64,000 nucleotides of DNA. It comes from JACVRX01 sp046726315. Its GTDB lineage: Bacteria; Actinomycetota; Actinomycetes; Jiangellales; Jiangellaceae. The notes below the pieces were generated by a model. The model saw only the letters and a list, made by a program, of their open reading frames with translations. It searched no databases and was not told the origin of the DNA. This document shows positions 17,235-25,241 of the stretch, piece after piece (the stretch's first letter is position 1; each line of letters begins with the position of its first letter). Both the position numbers and the translations under genes were made by a program. The DNA is taken from contig JBKPAG010000008.1 in the NCBI GenBank assembly GCA_046726315.1, positions 86,800 to 150,799 on the forward strand, read 5' to 3'.

Positions 17235-17971
17235 CTCCCCAAGTGGAAACGGTTCAGATCGGCGACACCTCGCTGCAGGTGGTGCATGTCGCCGCGGCGT
17301 CGGACCAACTCCTCGTGACGAGATTGAGCCAGGCTGGTCTCGCCAGCCCGATGCCGGTGGTCGTCCTTGTCGGCGGCGCCGGCGGACTGGAGCCGCGCGA
17401 AAGTTCGGTCTGCGCCCGGTTGTTTGCCGAGGCGCTGGTGCCGGTCCTCGACAAGTCCGGTGCGTGCCTCGTCGACGGTGGCACAGCCTCAGGAATCATG
17501 GCGCTTGCGGGACAGGCGCGCCATGGTGCGGGTGCTTCCGGCCCGCACGTCGGAGTAGTGGCCGTGGGAACCGTGAATTGGCCCGGACGGCCAGCCCGGC
17601 CCGATGCCGCGAATCTCGATTCACACCACACCCACGTCGTCGTTGTTCCCGGCGACGAGTGGGGCGACGAGGCGCCATGGATCAGCGAGATCGCGAGCCT
17701 ATTGGCCGGGACGGCTCCATCGGTCACCGTTCTCGCCAATGGCGGACCAGTCGCATTTGACGACGTCCGCCATTCGTTGGCCGCTGGTAGACCGGTGCTC
17801 GTTCTGGCCGACACGGGACGTACAGCGGCAGATATCGCCGCTGCGCGCGCGGGATCGCAGCACGATGCCCGCGCCAGCGAGGTCGCGGCGTCGCCTCTGG
17901 TCAGTATCGTCCGCGACGATCCGGCCGAGCTCTTCGCCGAGATGACGCGGTTGCTACGGCCTAGATTGTGA
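17231..17971 (+). CDS. LSDAT/SLOG (TRPM-like) nucleotide-sensor domain protein
   Basis: A 246-residue protein that matches the prokaryotic LSDAT pattern: VVVLVGGAGGL near residue 40, LVDGGTASGIMALAGQAR near 85, HTHVVVVPGDEWGDEAPWI near 140 and VLANGGPVAFDDV. LSDAT is the SLOG-superfamily domain shared with animal TRPM channels and predicted to bind nucleotide-derived ligands such as ADP-ribose-like molecules. The GTG start overlaps the TGA of the TPR-trypsin gene (GTGA), so the two should be made together. No channel or membrane segment is present. Ligand binding is inferred from family, not shown. Confidence 0.85.
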   Translation: MTPQVETVQIGDTSLQVVHVAAASDQLLVTRLSQAGLASPMPVVVLVGGAGGLEPRESSVCARLFAEALVPVLDKSGACLVDGGTASGIMALAGQARHGAGASGPHVGVVAVGTVNWPGRPARPDAANLDSHHTHVVVVPGDEWGDEAPWISEIASLLAGTAPSVTVLANGGPVAFDDVRHSLAAGRPVLVLADTGRTAADIAAARAGSQHDARASEVAASPLVSIVRDDPAELFAEMTRLLRPRL

Positions 17972-18246
17972 CCAATGTCGCGCACGTTACGAAATCCGGG
18001 TACTACCCGCTAATAGCCACACAACTTCGAACACAAATCGTGCCGCGCGGCCAGCGATGCTCGTTCCATTGATATGTCTCCTGTCGTGACCAGCCGTAGT
18101 CATTACGGGCACCTACGTATCACGGAGGATTCACCTCCCTCCTGCTATTAGGACCTTCTTGTCTGCGGCGGTGGGCACGGTAGGCCGCATGCATCGAGGT
18201 CGCGCACGGACCGGTTGGCGGCAACGTGTGCAGCGTGGAGGTGCCC
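17972..18246. other. Intergenic region before the TIR gene
   Basis: About 275 bp without a convincing gene. A weak inverted repeat GGAGG-N5-CCTCC lies at 18124-18138. The TIR gene has its own Shine-Dalgarno sequence just downstream, so the promoter for it probably lies here, but I see no clear -35/-10 pair. Confidence 0.4.
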
Positions 18247-20397
18247 ATGAGTGGGAACAGCTTCGCCGATGTGGACCCGCTTGCGTCGCTACGGGCACCC
18301 GCTGTCGGAATCTTCCTGTCCTATCGCCGCCGCGATCGGGACGCCCAGGTCGACCGCCTCTACGACCGGCTGATCAATCGCTTTGGCGAGGGGCGAGTGT
18401 TCCGAGATGTCGATCGCACCGAACCGGGGACCAATTTCGTAGTCAAGATCGATCGTGCGCTATCCACCTCTCGCGTCCTGATCGCAGTGATCGGTCCTAC
18501 CTGGGAAACAGTCACCAACTCACAGGGAAAGCGCCGACTCGACGACCCGAAGGACTACGTCCGATACGAGATCGCCCGAGCCCTCGAGAAGCACGACTGC
18601 ACTGTCCTGCCGGTTCTCTGGGGGGTCGGCACACTGATGCCGGAAGCCGAAGCCCTGCCGGATGAACTACGTCCGCTCGCCACTATTGATGCCTATCGGA
18701 TCGACGACGACCCGGAGAGGCAACACTTCGAGTTCGACGCCCAAAAGGTCGTGAAGGCGGTCGCCTATATCCTCGGCGAGCCAGAGTCCCCGTTGGGTCC
18801 AAACATCGTCCTCATCCCACCCGACCTCATTCTGGAGCCTGGGCACTCAGGGCAGATCACAATTGCCGCCCGCAACGTTGGGACGACTTCGACGGACCTG
18901 ACCCTGGCCTACGACGGCCCAAACTGGGCTCGACTGAGTCCCGCTATTGAATCGCGCGCCGGTGGGCGCGAACTTCGCAACTCGCTCACAGTCAGCCCGC
19001 CGCGCAGGGCCGACCTGCCTCCCCGGGCGTGGCTCTACTCCATCGAGTTGCGCGACCAAGCTGCAAGAACATCCGTGGCGCGGGCCAGCGGGAGCTTCAC
19101 CACAGAGGCGTTCCGGGACACTCAGGTGCACCTCGAGCCCGCCCGGATCCAAACGCGTCGGTCGTGCTCGCTCTCTCTTACGGTCCACAATGGCGGGAAC
19201 GTTCAACTCCACGGCCGGGTGGTGACGAAAGCCCAGAGGTTGAGTCTTGAGGGTCCGGATCGCATCACCCTCGGTCCGGGCGCGAAAGAGACATATCAGG
19301 TCTCGGTTCGTGCCCCCGCCCGGCGCCTCGTCGGGCGGGCGATCGAGCATCCGGTAACGGTCAGCGTGGCTGTGCAGGGCGAGCGGGAGCGTCATGTGCG
19401 GCAAGCAATCATCCGTCAGCGGCCGCTGCTGCCCGCCGGACTTGCCATGGTCACAGCGACCATCCTGGCCGTCTTGCTTGGCCTTGGTATCTGGACTGCG
19501 CTGGAAGCGGAAGCGCGGTTTCCTGATGTGATCGCGCAGTCGGAGGGCGAAGCCCTCGCAGAGCTGAAGGAAGCCGGGTGGGAGCAGGAGCAGATCGACA
19601 TCACCTACGTGCCTGCAGAAGCTGACCAGGCTGCCGGCCAGGTCGTTCGCACCTCTCCTGGACACGGCACCGAGTTCCCCCTCGACAAATCCGTAACGAT
19701 CTACGTGACCGAGGAGCCAAAAGTCAAAAAGCTGCCCAATGTGACCAACATGACCCAATCTGAGGCTGAGAAAGCCCTGGATGAGGCGGGGTTCACCAAC
19801 GTCGACTCCACGAGCGAGGAGACAACGGAGGAGGAACCCGGGGAAGTCCTGCGGACAGACCCTGAACCGGGCTCGGACGTGCCGCTCGACCAAGCCATCG
19901 TCATCTACGTGGCCACGGCCCCAAAAACTGACGGCGATACCGACACCGACACGGACTCGGGTGCGCAGACGCTGTACACGATTACCGATGTGCGGGGGAT
20001 GACGTGGGAGGAAGCAGTAGAGAATCTGCCGCGGCCGCTGGAGATCGTCAGGGCGTCCGAAGAGAGCGACGTCGAGGAAGGCACGGTCATCCGCACCGAA
20101 CCCGAGATCGGCACCCGCCACCCTGCCGGCACTGACGTCACGGTCTATATCTCCACCGGGCAGTCCCCGCCATCTGAGCTTGTGACTGTGCCAAGCGTTG
20201 TCGGGCTAGATGCGGTCGCGGCGGAAAGTACCCTTCAGGCCGCGGGACTGGCTCCCTCCACCCAACCCCAGGATTCCTGCGAAAATCCGGAGGGCCTGGT
20301 CATCCAGCAGTTTCCTGACCCTGGGGCGGAAGTCGAGCTCGGCTCGACCGTCACGATCACAGTTGCGCAGCCTCCACCGGATGGGTGCGGCGGCTGA
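18247..20397 (+). CDS. TIR-domain transmembrane protein with four extracellular PASTA repeats
   Basis: A 716-residue modular protein. TIR domain about 19-175: GIFLSYRRRD, VFRDVDRTEPG, and a candidate catalytic Glu108 in DYVRYEIARAL. Two Ig-like beta-sandwich segments follow (about 185-290, 290-385), then one TM helix (about 397-418) preceded by basic residues, giving N-in/C-out topology. The outside part has four PASTA repeats (about 424-488, 494-556, 575-637, 645-708) with a TDTDTDTD linker. TIR domains commonly cleave NAD; PASTA repeats of PknB-type kinases bind peptidoglycan or lipid II. The architecture suggests a wall-sensing receptor with a TIR output. Start ATG 18247 has GGAG six bases upstream. 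Activity is untested. Confidence 0.88.
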   Translation: MSGNSFADVDPLASLRAPAVGIFLSYRRRDRDAQVDRLYDRLINRFGEGRVFRDVDRTEPGTNFVVKIDRALSTSRVLIAVIGPTWETVTNSQGKRRLDDPKDYVRYEIARALEKHDCTVLPVLWGVGTLMPEAEALPDELRPLATIDAYRIDDDPERQHFEFDAQKVVKAVAYILGEPESPLGPNIVLIPPDLILEPGHSGQITIAARNVGTTSTDLTLAYDGPNWARLSPAIESRAGGRELRNSLTVSPPRRADLPPRAWLYSIELRDQAARTSVARASGSFTTEAFRDTQVHLEPARIQTRRSCSLSLTVHNGGNVQLHGRVVTKAQRLSLEGPDRITLGPGAKETYQVSVRAPARRLVGRAIEHPVTVSVAVQGERERHVRQAIIRQRPLLPAGLAMVTATILAVLLGLGIWTALEAEARFPDVIAQSEGEALAELKEAGWEQEQIDITYVPAEADQAAGQVVRTSPGHGTEFPLDKSVTIYVTEEPKVKKLPNVTNMTQSEAEKALDEAGFTNVDSTSEETTEEEPGEVLRTDPEPGSDVPLDQAIVIYVATAPKTDGDTDTDTDSGAQTLYTITDVRGMTWEEAVENLPRPLEIVRASEESDVEEGTVIRTEPEIGTRHPAGTDVTVYISTGQSPPSELVTVPSVVGLDAVAAESTLQAAGLAPSTQPQDSCENPEGLVIQQFPDPGAEVELGSTVTITVAQPPPDGCGG

Positions 20398-20411
20398 CGG
20401 CATTCGCCGAG

Positions 20412-20846
20412 TCAGCGATGAGGACGCGGCCAGCCACGTCGGCGCGCATCGAGGGCGAGCAACGCCATCGCGAGGGCGATCAGACCGAACACCAGCTGCA
20501 GCACGTGGAGGCCGATGAACGGGATCTGCGCCACGACGTCGACGCCAAGACCGGCGCTGGCTATCAGCACGGCAGTCAGGCCATGCGGCGAGCGGCGCCA
20601 GCACAGCCATGCGGCGACAGCCGCCGGAACTGCGACAAGGGAGAACAGCCACAAGCCCGATACGAGCCAGTTCGGCAGCCCCAGAGGTAGATCCGCATCA
20701 AATGGGCCGCCGCCGGAAACCATCAACTGCACCGATCCGGCGAAAGCCGATAACGCGATCAGCCCTTCCAGGACCATCAACAGCCGTCGATACGGCCACG
20801 GCGTTGTCGTCTTCCCGGCCAACGGGGTCGAGCTCTGGGTCGCCAT
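20412..20846 (-). CDS. Small four-helix membrane protein
   Basis: A 144-residue protein with four hydrophobic segments (about residues 22-42, 57-78, 84-104, 108-128) and a basic C-terminus ending RRRGWPRPHR. No family recognised. Start ATG at 20846 gives a short polar N-terminus before the first helix. It begins just inside the end of the DUF1579-like gene region and is transcribed away from it on the same strand. Confidence 0.6.
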   Translation of the reverse strand: MATQSSTPLAGKTTTPWPYRRLLMVLEGLIALSAFAGSVQLMVSGGGPFDADLPLGLPNWLVSGLWLFSLVAVPAAVAAWLCWRRSPHGLTAVLIASAGLGVDVVAQIPFIGLHVLQLVFGLIALAMALLALDARRRGWPRPHR

Positions 20847-20851
20847 GGCGA

Positions 20852-21383
20852 TCACGTCTTCTCGCCCGGCTCCATCGGCCGGCAGTCGTACTGCTCGACC
20901 AGCGACCACGGGGAGCCGTCTATCGACACCGCGTTCCGCCAGATCAGGACGTTCGGGTCGGTCAGGTCCCAGACCAGCCGGATGCGAACCGGCGCATCTG
21001 GGACGGATTCGAAGACAAGGCGGTCACCCTCGATCTTGCCGCGCATCACCTCGGCGTGGCCATAGTTGTCGGCCAGCGTCCGCCCGATACTCCTTCGCCG
21101 TGGGGTCCCAGCCCGCCACCCAGTGCAGCTGCCAGGTGAGCACGAACGTGCCATCGGGAAGGAACTGGTCCTGCTGGTAGTTTCCGACGATCCAGCGGCC
21201 GTCCTGAACTCGCTCATGGGTCCCGTGGCCGGTCGCGGTCATCGGTGGCGTTCCCGGGCCCATACCTCCCTCGGCGATGAAACCCGTCCACGTCACGTCC
21301 CGGTGGAACCTCGCCAGCGCGTCCATCTCGGCGCCGGGCGTGATCGGTTTCGGGATCTGGCCGAGGTCGGCAGCAGTGATCAC
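20852..21383 (-). pseudogene. DUF1579-like protein, frameshifted
   Basis: Two reading frames together give a continuous DUF1579-type protein: MITAADLGQIPKPITPGAEM through VAGWDPTAKEYRA, then, in a second frame, LADNYGHAEVMRGKIEGDRL to the stop at 20852. The slip lies at about 21078-21086, where removing one base of GGGCGGACG restores YRATLADNYGHA. The family is of unknown function, often near SRPBCC and VOC genes. One extra base may be a sequencing error. Neither half alone would be a full protein. Confidence 0.65.
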
Positions 21384-21790
21384 TGGTCCTCCTCGGTTGG
21401 GTACTACCAGCCTGAGAGACCTATGTCGTGGCGGGTAGGGACCTAGGACCTGAGCTGCCGGTCGAAAGGAGGCGAATCAGCCCATGGTCACAGCGAAACA
21501 GGCGCGAGCGAGGCCCGACGAATCAACCTCGCATCCGGGAGTGCCGGCAAACGGCGGAATCGCTCAGAATCCCACGACGTGTCGGTGGTTCGTGCCGGGG
21601 CGCGTCCCGCGCCGCCCCAGTGCTCGCCGCGTCAGCTGCGGCGGCCTGCGCGCAAGTCTCGGCGGTATCCGGCGTCTCTCGCCGTGACGTCCTTCGCGAC
21701 CTCCGCCGCGGCGCTTGCCGCAGCCTGAGGCGTTTCCGGCGTGACCATGTGGTCCTCCCACGAGGATTCGACGGGCACCTGCTGCTCGGC
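21384..21790. other. 407-bp spacer with two doubtful small reading frames
   Basis: Between the DUF1579-like and YjbR genes. It holds a 38-codon minus-strand frame with a good ribosome-binding site (listed separately) and a plus-strand frame from 21484 preceded by AAGGAGG at a long 11-base spacing whose product is arginine/proline-rich and unlike a folded protein. No other feature is seen. Confidence 0.4.
21632..21748 (-). CDS. Candidate 38-aa alanine-rich small protein
   Basis: The frame starts MVTPETPQAAASAAAEVAK and ends with a basic tail RRDLRAGRRS. GGGAGG stands five bases before the ATG, a near-ideal ribosome-binding site, which is the main support. The peptide could form an amphipathic helix. 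No family is recognised, and in GC-rich DNA short open frames are common, so this is tentative. Confidence 0.3.
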   Translation of the reverse strand: MVTPETPQAAASAAAEVAKDVTARDAGYRRDLRAGRRS

Positions 21791-22162
21791 CTATTCCCTC
21801 GCCGACGAGTCGATCTGACCCAGGTCGCGGAAGTGCTCGGCAGCTACGCGCTTTGGAACGACCATGCGCCACGCGTCGATGACGAGTTCTCGCATCTCGT
21901 TCCTGTCGATCGCGTCCAGCCACACCCGGACCCAGTGGTAGCGCATATCCGATGGGATCGGCAGGAAGAACTTCTCCGGCTGGGCGGCAACCAGCGCAGC
22001 CCGCTCCTCTTTGGGGAAGCCGAAGCCCATCGACATCTCGTCCCGGCTCAGGGCTACATAGACGATCCGGCCAACCTTGAACTTGACCTGGTCCCGGACG
22101 AGCCTCTCCTCCGTTCGCGGTAGCGACATCGCCACAGCTCGTACGTCGTCGACGGTCACCAT
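21791..22162 (-). CDS. MmcQ/YjbR-family protein
   Basis: A 123-residue protein with the YjbR-like pattern: MVTVDDVRAVAMSLPRTEE, KVGRIVYVALSRDEMSMGF, KEERAALVAAQPEKFFLP, and WVRVWLDAIDRNEMRELV. The fold is a CyaY-like alpha/beta domain proposed to bind DNA, with no settled role. AGGAG lies six bases before the ATG at 22162, which fixes the start. A strong 18-bp inverted repeat lies just upstream (22188-22233). Confidence 0.8.
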   Translation of the reverse strand: MVTVDDVRAVAMSLPRTEERLVRDQVKFKVGRIVYVALSRDEMSMGFGFPKEERAALVAAQPEKFFLPIPSDMRYHWVRVWLDAIDRNEMRELVIDAWRMVVPKRVAAEHFRDLGQIDSSARE

Positions 22163-22187
22163 CTCGCGCTCCTGCGGTCCGCACCCA

Positions 22188-22233
22188 TGATCATGTCGAT
22201 TTGCCCCGTCTAGGCGGCAAATCGACATGATCA
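22188..22233. repeat. Perfect 18-bp inverted repeat with 10-nt loop
   Basis: Arms TGATCATGTCGATTTGCC (22188-22205) and its exact complement (22216-22233). It lies between the SRPBCC stop (22261) and the YjbR start (22162). It could be a terminator or attenuator, although there is no U-run. It shares a TGATCATGnCGA-like start with the interspersed repeats at 36771 and 38612, so it may be a divergent member of the same class. Confidence 0.75.
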
Positions 22234-22260
22234 CCCGAGGGGTGAGGCTGGACTGCTGGG

Positions 22261-22755
22261 TCAGCTCGGCGCGCGTTCCCTGAGTGTCTCGAGGTACTCG
22301 TCGAGACGTTCGTAGGACTCCTCTGCGCCCTCCTCCATGCCGGTTTGGAGCATGCCGTCGCGGTCCTCGACGGTGTCATAGACCGCGGTGGCGGTGACGG
22401 TGGTCTTGCCGTCGTACTCCTCGAGGGTGAGCGTCTCAACCGACACGTGGCCAGGCATGCCCTCGTACTCGAAGGTCCACACGATGCGCTCGGGCCGGAC
22501 GATCTCCCGGTACTCGCCACGGAAGCCGTACTCCTCCGACCCATCCGCGGTTTTGTGCACGACCCGCCAGGAACCGCCGGGACGGAAGTCGATCTCGCAG
22601 CTGGCCACATCGTACTTGCGCGGGCCCCACCAGTTGCGCATGTGCTCGCACGAGCTGTGCGCCTCGAACACCAGGTCTCGCGGCGCATCGAACGTGCGGG
22701 TCATGACGATCTCGCGGTCCGACGGGGTCGTCACCGTCAGCTTGTTATCGGCCAT
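22261..22755 (-). CDS. SRPBCC/AHSA1-domain protein
   Basis: A 164-residue START-like helix-grip protein: MTRTFDAPRDLVFEAHSSCE, HMRNWWGPRKYD, DFRPGGSWRVV, and TLEEYDGKTTVT. Members bind hydrophobic ligands or act as Aha1-like proteins. GGGAG precedes the ATG at 22755. The gene overlaps the end of an upstream ArsR regulator by 11 bp, the standard ArsR-SRPBCC operon of actinomycetes, so it is probably controlled by that regulator. The ligand is unknown. Confidence 0.88.
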   Translation of the reverse strand: MADNKLTVTTPSDREIVMTRTFDAPRDLVFEAHSSCEHMRNWWGPRKYDVASCEIDFRPGGSWRVVHKTADGSEEYGFRGEYREIVRPERIVWTFEYEGMPGHVSVETLTLEEYDGKTTVTATAVYDTVEDRDGMLQTGMEEGAEESYERLDEYLETLRERAPS

Positions 22756-23101
22756 CGCCGTTCTCCCTTCCTCGTCCCTGGAGCTCCTCCAGGTACTCAT
22801 CGAGCCGGTCGTATCTCTCTTCCCAAAAGCGGCGGTATTGATCGGCCCAGTCCGCGACCTCCTTGAGCGGTGCGGCTTTCAGCCGAGCGGGCCGCCATTG
22901 CCGTTCCCGGCTGCGCGCGATCAGCCCCGCCCGCTCCAGCACCTTCAGATGCTTGGAGATCGCAGGCAGGCTGATATCGAACGGCGCTGCCAGCTCGAGG
23001 ACCGACGCCTCCCCGGCCGTCAGCCGCGCCAGGATTGCTCGCCGGGTCGGGTCAGCAAGCGCCGCGAACGTGCGGTCCAGCCGATCCGTTGTGGTCGTCA
23101 T
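22745..23101 (-). CDS. ArsR-family winged-helix repressor
   Basis: A 118-residue regulator with ALADPTRRAILARL, the helix-turn-helix LAAPFDISLPAISKHLKVLERAGLI and a C-terminal RRFWEERYDRLDEYL typical of the SRPBCC-linked ArsR subfamily, which lacks metal-binding cysteines. It likely represses its own operon. AAGG stands eight bases before the ATG. Operator-like palindromes lie upstream at 23111-23130. Confidence 0.9.
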   Translation of the reverse strand: MTTTTDRLDRTFAALADPTRRAILARLTAGEASVLELAAPFDISLPAISKHLKVLERAGLIARSRERQWRPARLKAAPLKEVADWADQYRRFWEERYDRLDEYLEELQGRGRENGDGR

Positions 23102-23110
23102 TTAGCCGCC

Positions 23111-23130
23111 TTATTAAATAACCAGTTGGT
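23111..23130. promoter_or_regulatory. AT-rich promoter/operator of the ArsR-SRPBCC operon
   Basis: Adjacent palindromic elements TTATTAAATAA (23111-23121) and ACCAGTTGGT (23121-23130) lie 10-30 bases before the ArsR start, strikingly AT-rich against the background. Autoregulation by the ArsR protein is inferred from position. Confidence 0.5.
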
Positions 23131-23185
23131 AAAGTACCGGTCGACGCTGACGGCGTCAAGTGCTCTCTGCTCGCGGGTAACGGTG

Positions 23186-23317
23186 TCAGGTGACCCGCGT
23201 GCTTCTGCGACGGTTGTCGTCTGGCCAGAAACGCAGAGCGGCGCGGGCGAACTCGATCCCGTCGGTGCTGGGCTGGTGGATCGGCTCTGAGATCGCCTGC
23301 TCGAACCGCGAGATCAT
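23186..23317 (-). CDS. Candidate 43-aa hypothetical protein
   Basis: Frame beginning MISRFEQAISEPIHQPSTDG and containing EFARAALRFWPDDNRRR. Composition looks protein-like and codons are GC-rich at third positions, but no ribosome-binding site or family is evident. It may be a real small gene or the tail of a decayed one. Confidence 0.3.
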   Translation of the reverse strand: MISRFEQAISEPIHQPSTDGIEFARAALRFWPDDNRRRSTRVT

Positions 23318-23386
23318 GCCGCGATTGCCCGGGGACCGTGCGATTTGTTCGTCATGCGGCACGGAGGCACGTTTCTGGTGGACGGC

Positions 23387-24277
23387 TCACCCAGCCCCAC
23401 GCGCTGCGAGGTCAGCGGCGCGTTTCGCCAGGCTCGGCGCACCGATGTGCTCCGCGACCCCAACGAAGCGCTTCGCTGGTCCCGTCCACTCCCACTCGTC
23501 GACGGTGCCGACGTCGATGGTGGTGACCGCCGTCGCCAAGCGGACGAACAGCCGTGCCGCGTCCCGGTTCTCGCGCAGGGTCGACGCGAGCGTCGCCGCA
23601 TTGCGCACCCCCGCCACGTCCCACATGGCTGCGTCGTCAGGAATCGCATCGACCGTGCCGTAGCGGGCCAGCACGGCCGATGAAGTCTTGGCTCCCCAGC
23701 CGGGGATCCCGGGGTACCCGTCAGCGCTATCACCAACCAACGCCAGCCAATGCGGCACCGAAGTCGGCGCGACGCCGAACTTGGCGAGCACGCCGGCTTC
23801 GTCGATCCACTTGTCGTTGCGCCGGTCGTACTGGACAACCCGTGTGCCGCGCACGCACTGGCCGAGGTCCTTGTCCGGGGTGACGATGATGACCTGGCTC
23901 ACCCGCTCGTCGCGGTCGGCCACCATCGCTGCGGCGGCGAGGGCGTCGTCGGCCTCCTGCTCGACCATGGCCCACACGGTTATTCCCATCGCGTCGAGCG
24001 CGTCTTCGACCACCGGCAGTTGGGCGAGCAATACGGGATCCATCCCCGCGCTGGTCTTGTACCCCGGCCAGAGGGCGTTGCGGAAGCTCTCGATGACGTG
24101 GTCGCTGGCCACCGCGACATGGGTTGCGCCGTCGCGGAGCAACTGCAGGGTGGACGTCAGCACCCCGACGGTGGCGTCATACGGAGTCGGCTGGTCCTGG
24201 CGCTTCGCGTAGCCGAAGTGCTGGCGGAACAGCTCGTATGTGCCGTCGATCAGGTGGACCCGCATCCGACCGATCAT
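23387..24277 (-). CDS. 5'-3' exonuclease (FEN/PolA N-terminal type)
   Basis: A 296-residue flap-endonuclease-like nuclease: LIDGTYELFRQHFG at the start, SFRNALWPGYKTSAG, the acidic cluster EQEADDALAAAA and IVTPDKDLGQCV for metal binding, and a helix-3-turn-helix GDSADGYPGIPGWGAKT for DNA binding. Such stand-alone proteins process 5' flaps or RNA primers. Start ATG at 24277 or 24265. No polymerase domain is attached. Single gene on the minus strand. Confidence 0.88.
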   Translation of the reverse strand: MIGRMRVHLIDGTYELFRQHFGYAKRQDQPTPYDATVGVLTSTLQLLRDGATHVAVASDHVIESFRNALWPGYKTSAGMDPVLLAQLPVVEDALDAMGITVWAMVEQEADDALAAAAMVADRDERVSQVIIVTPDKDLGQCVRGTRVVQYDRRNDKWIDEAGVLAKFGVAPTSVPHWLALVGDSADGYPGIPGWGAKTSSAVLARYGTVDAIPDDAAMWDVAGVRNAATLASTLRENRDAARLFVRLATAVTTIDVGTVDEWEWTGPAKRFVGVAEHIGAPSLAKRAADLAARGAG

Positions 24278-24345
24278 TTCAATCCAACGCCGATCGGGGG
24301 CAGGCACCCAGATACCCAGCGCCAGGCAACTTAGGGGCCGCCGCG

Positions 24346-25083
24346 TCAGCCGCCGTTGGGCGCTGTGGGATCCGGGACGGGCTCGGCGGTCGGTAACGTT
24401 GACGACGTGCTGGGTTGCGGCGTCGGAGTGGCCGAGCTCGATGCCGACGGCGTCGATGCCGGGTCATTCCCGGTGGAGGCCTCCGGCGAGGGCGTCGAGC
24501 TGGGGTCGGTCTCAGTGTCACCTGCCGAGTTGCCGCCGAACACGTGGCCGATACTTGTCCCGCCGCTGTTCGCAACGCCGCTCGACACCGGCTGACCAGT
24601 AACCGCCTCGAACCCCGTCAGCGCCAGGAGCGCTATACCCAGGCCCGCCGCTGCCGACAGAACCAGCGCAAGCCGGCGCGATCGCAACCACGTCCACGTG
24701 GACTGGCTCTCGGCGGTCGGGGTGGCTGGTGGCTCCGGAGACGACGCCGGTGCAGTCGTCGCCAGTAGGCTCGGTTCCGTATCAGGGTCCGCTGCCTGTG
24801 TGTCGACCGATGGGGTCAGCGTTGGCTCGTCTGGAGGCGGCTCGCTGCCACCGCTTCGCCGCGGCACCACAGCAGACCGTACGCGCTTGTGCGTTTGGTC
24901 GAGGTAGTGCTCGTACACGGCGCCCGCGACGGTGCCGACGACACTGCCAAAGCCTGCGCCGAGCAATGTGCCGCCGACTCCCAGCTGCGATGCGGCGACG
25001 GCCGAGGTGACCGACGCCAGGCTGCCGGCTGCCACTTGGGTGCTCTTGAGGTCGATTCGCTTGTTGTCGGTTTGCTCAGTCAC
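24346..25083 (-). CDS. Membrane protein with glycine-rich segment and Thr/Ser/Pro-rich tail
   Basis: A 245-residue protein. An N-terminal Gly/Ala-rich hydrophobic stretch (LGVGGTLLGAGFGSVVGTVA) and a second helix (LALVLSAAAGLGIALLALTG) flank a charged, proline-rich middle; the C-terminal 80 residues are Ser/Thr/Pro/Asp-rich low complexity. Start GTG at 25083 is preferred because upstream codons are not protein-like. No family with known function is recognised. Likely membrane-bound with a disordered outer tail. Confidence 0.6.
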   Translation of the reverse strand: MTEQTDNKRIDLKSTQVAAGSLASVTSAVAASQLGVGGTLLGAGFGSVVGTVAGAVYEHYLDQTHKRVRSAVVPRRSGGSEPPPDEPTLTPSVDTQAADPDTEPSLLATTAPASSPEPPATPTAESQSTWTWLRSRRLALVLSAAAGLGIALLALTGFEAVTGQPVSSGVANSGGTSIGHVFGGNSAGDTETDPSSTPSPEASTGNDPASTPSASSSATPTPQPSTSSTLPTAEPVPDPTAPNGG

Positions 25084-25241
25084 TACTGATCTCTCATTGC
25101 TCAGGGGTCGAACGAGGGTTACCCATTGGACAAGGTCTCGGGCGCACGTATCGTTCCCGCCCCGCCGAATCGTGAGCAGTGTCACGTTCTCAGGGTCTGC
25201 GGGTGTCGCCTGTAGCGATATGCGATGCGCCGCGACCCGAG

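Noticed and set aside
19921..19956. TDTDTD-coding repeat in the TIR-PASTA gene as a phase-variable microsatellite
   Set aside because: Only a few imperfect hexanucleotide units, in frame; best read as an acidic linker.
21484..21687. 67-codon plus-strand frame after AAGGAGG
   Set aside because: Spacing of 11 bases is long and the product is low-complexity Arg/Pro/Ser; overlapped by a better minus-strand candidate.
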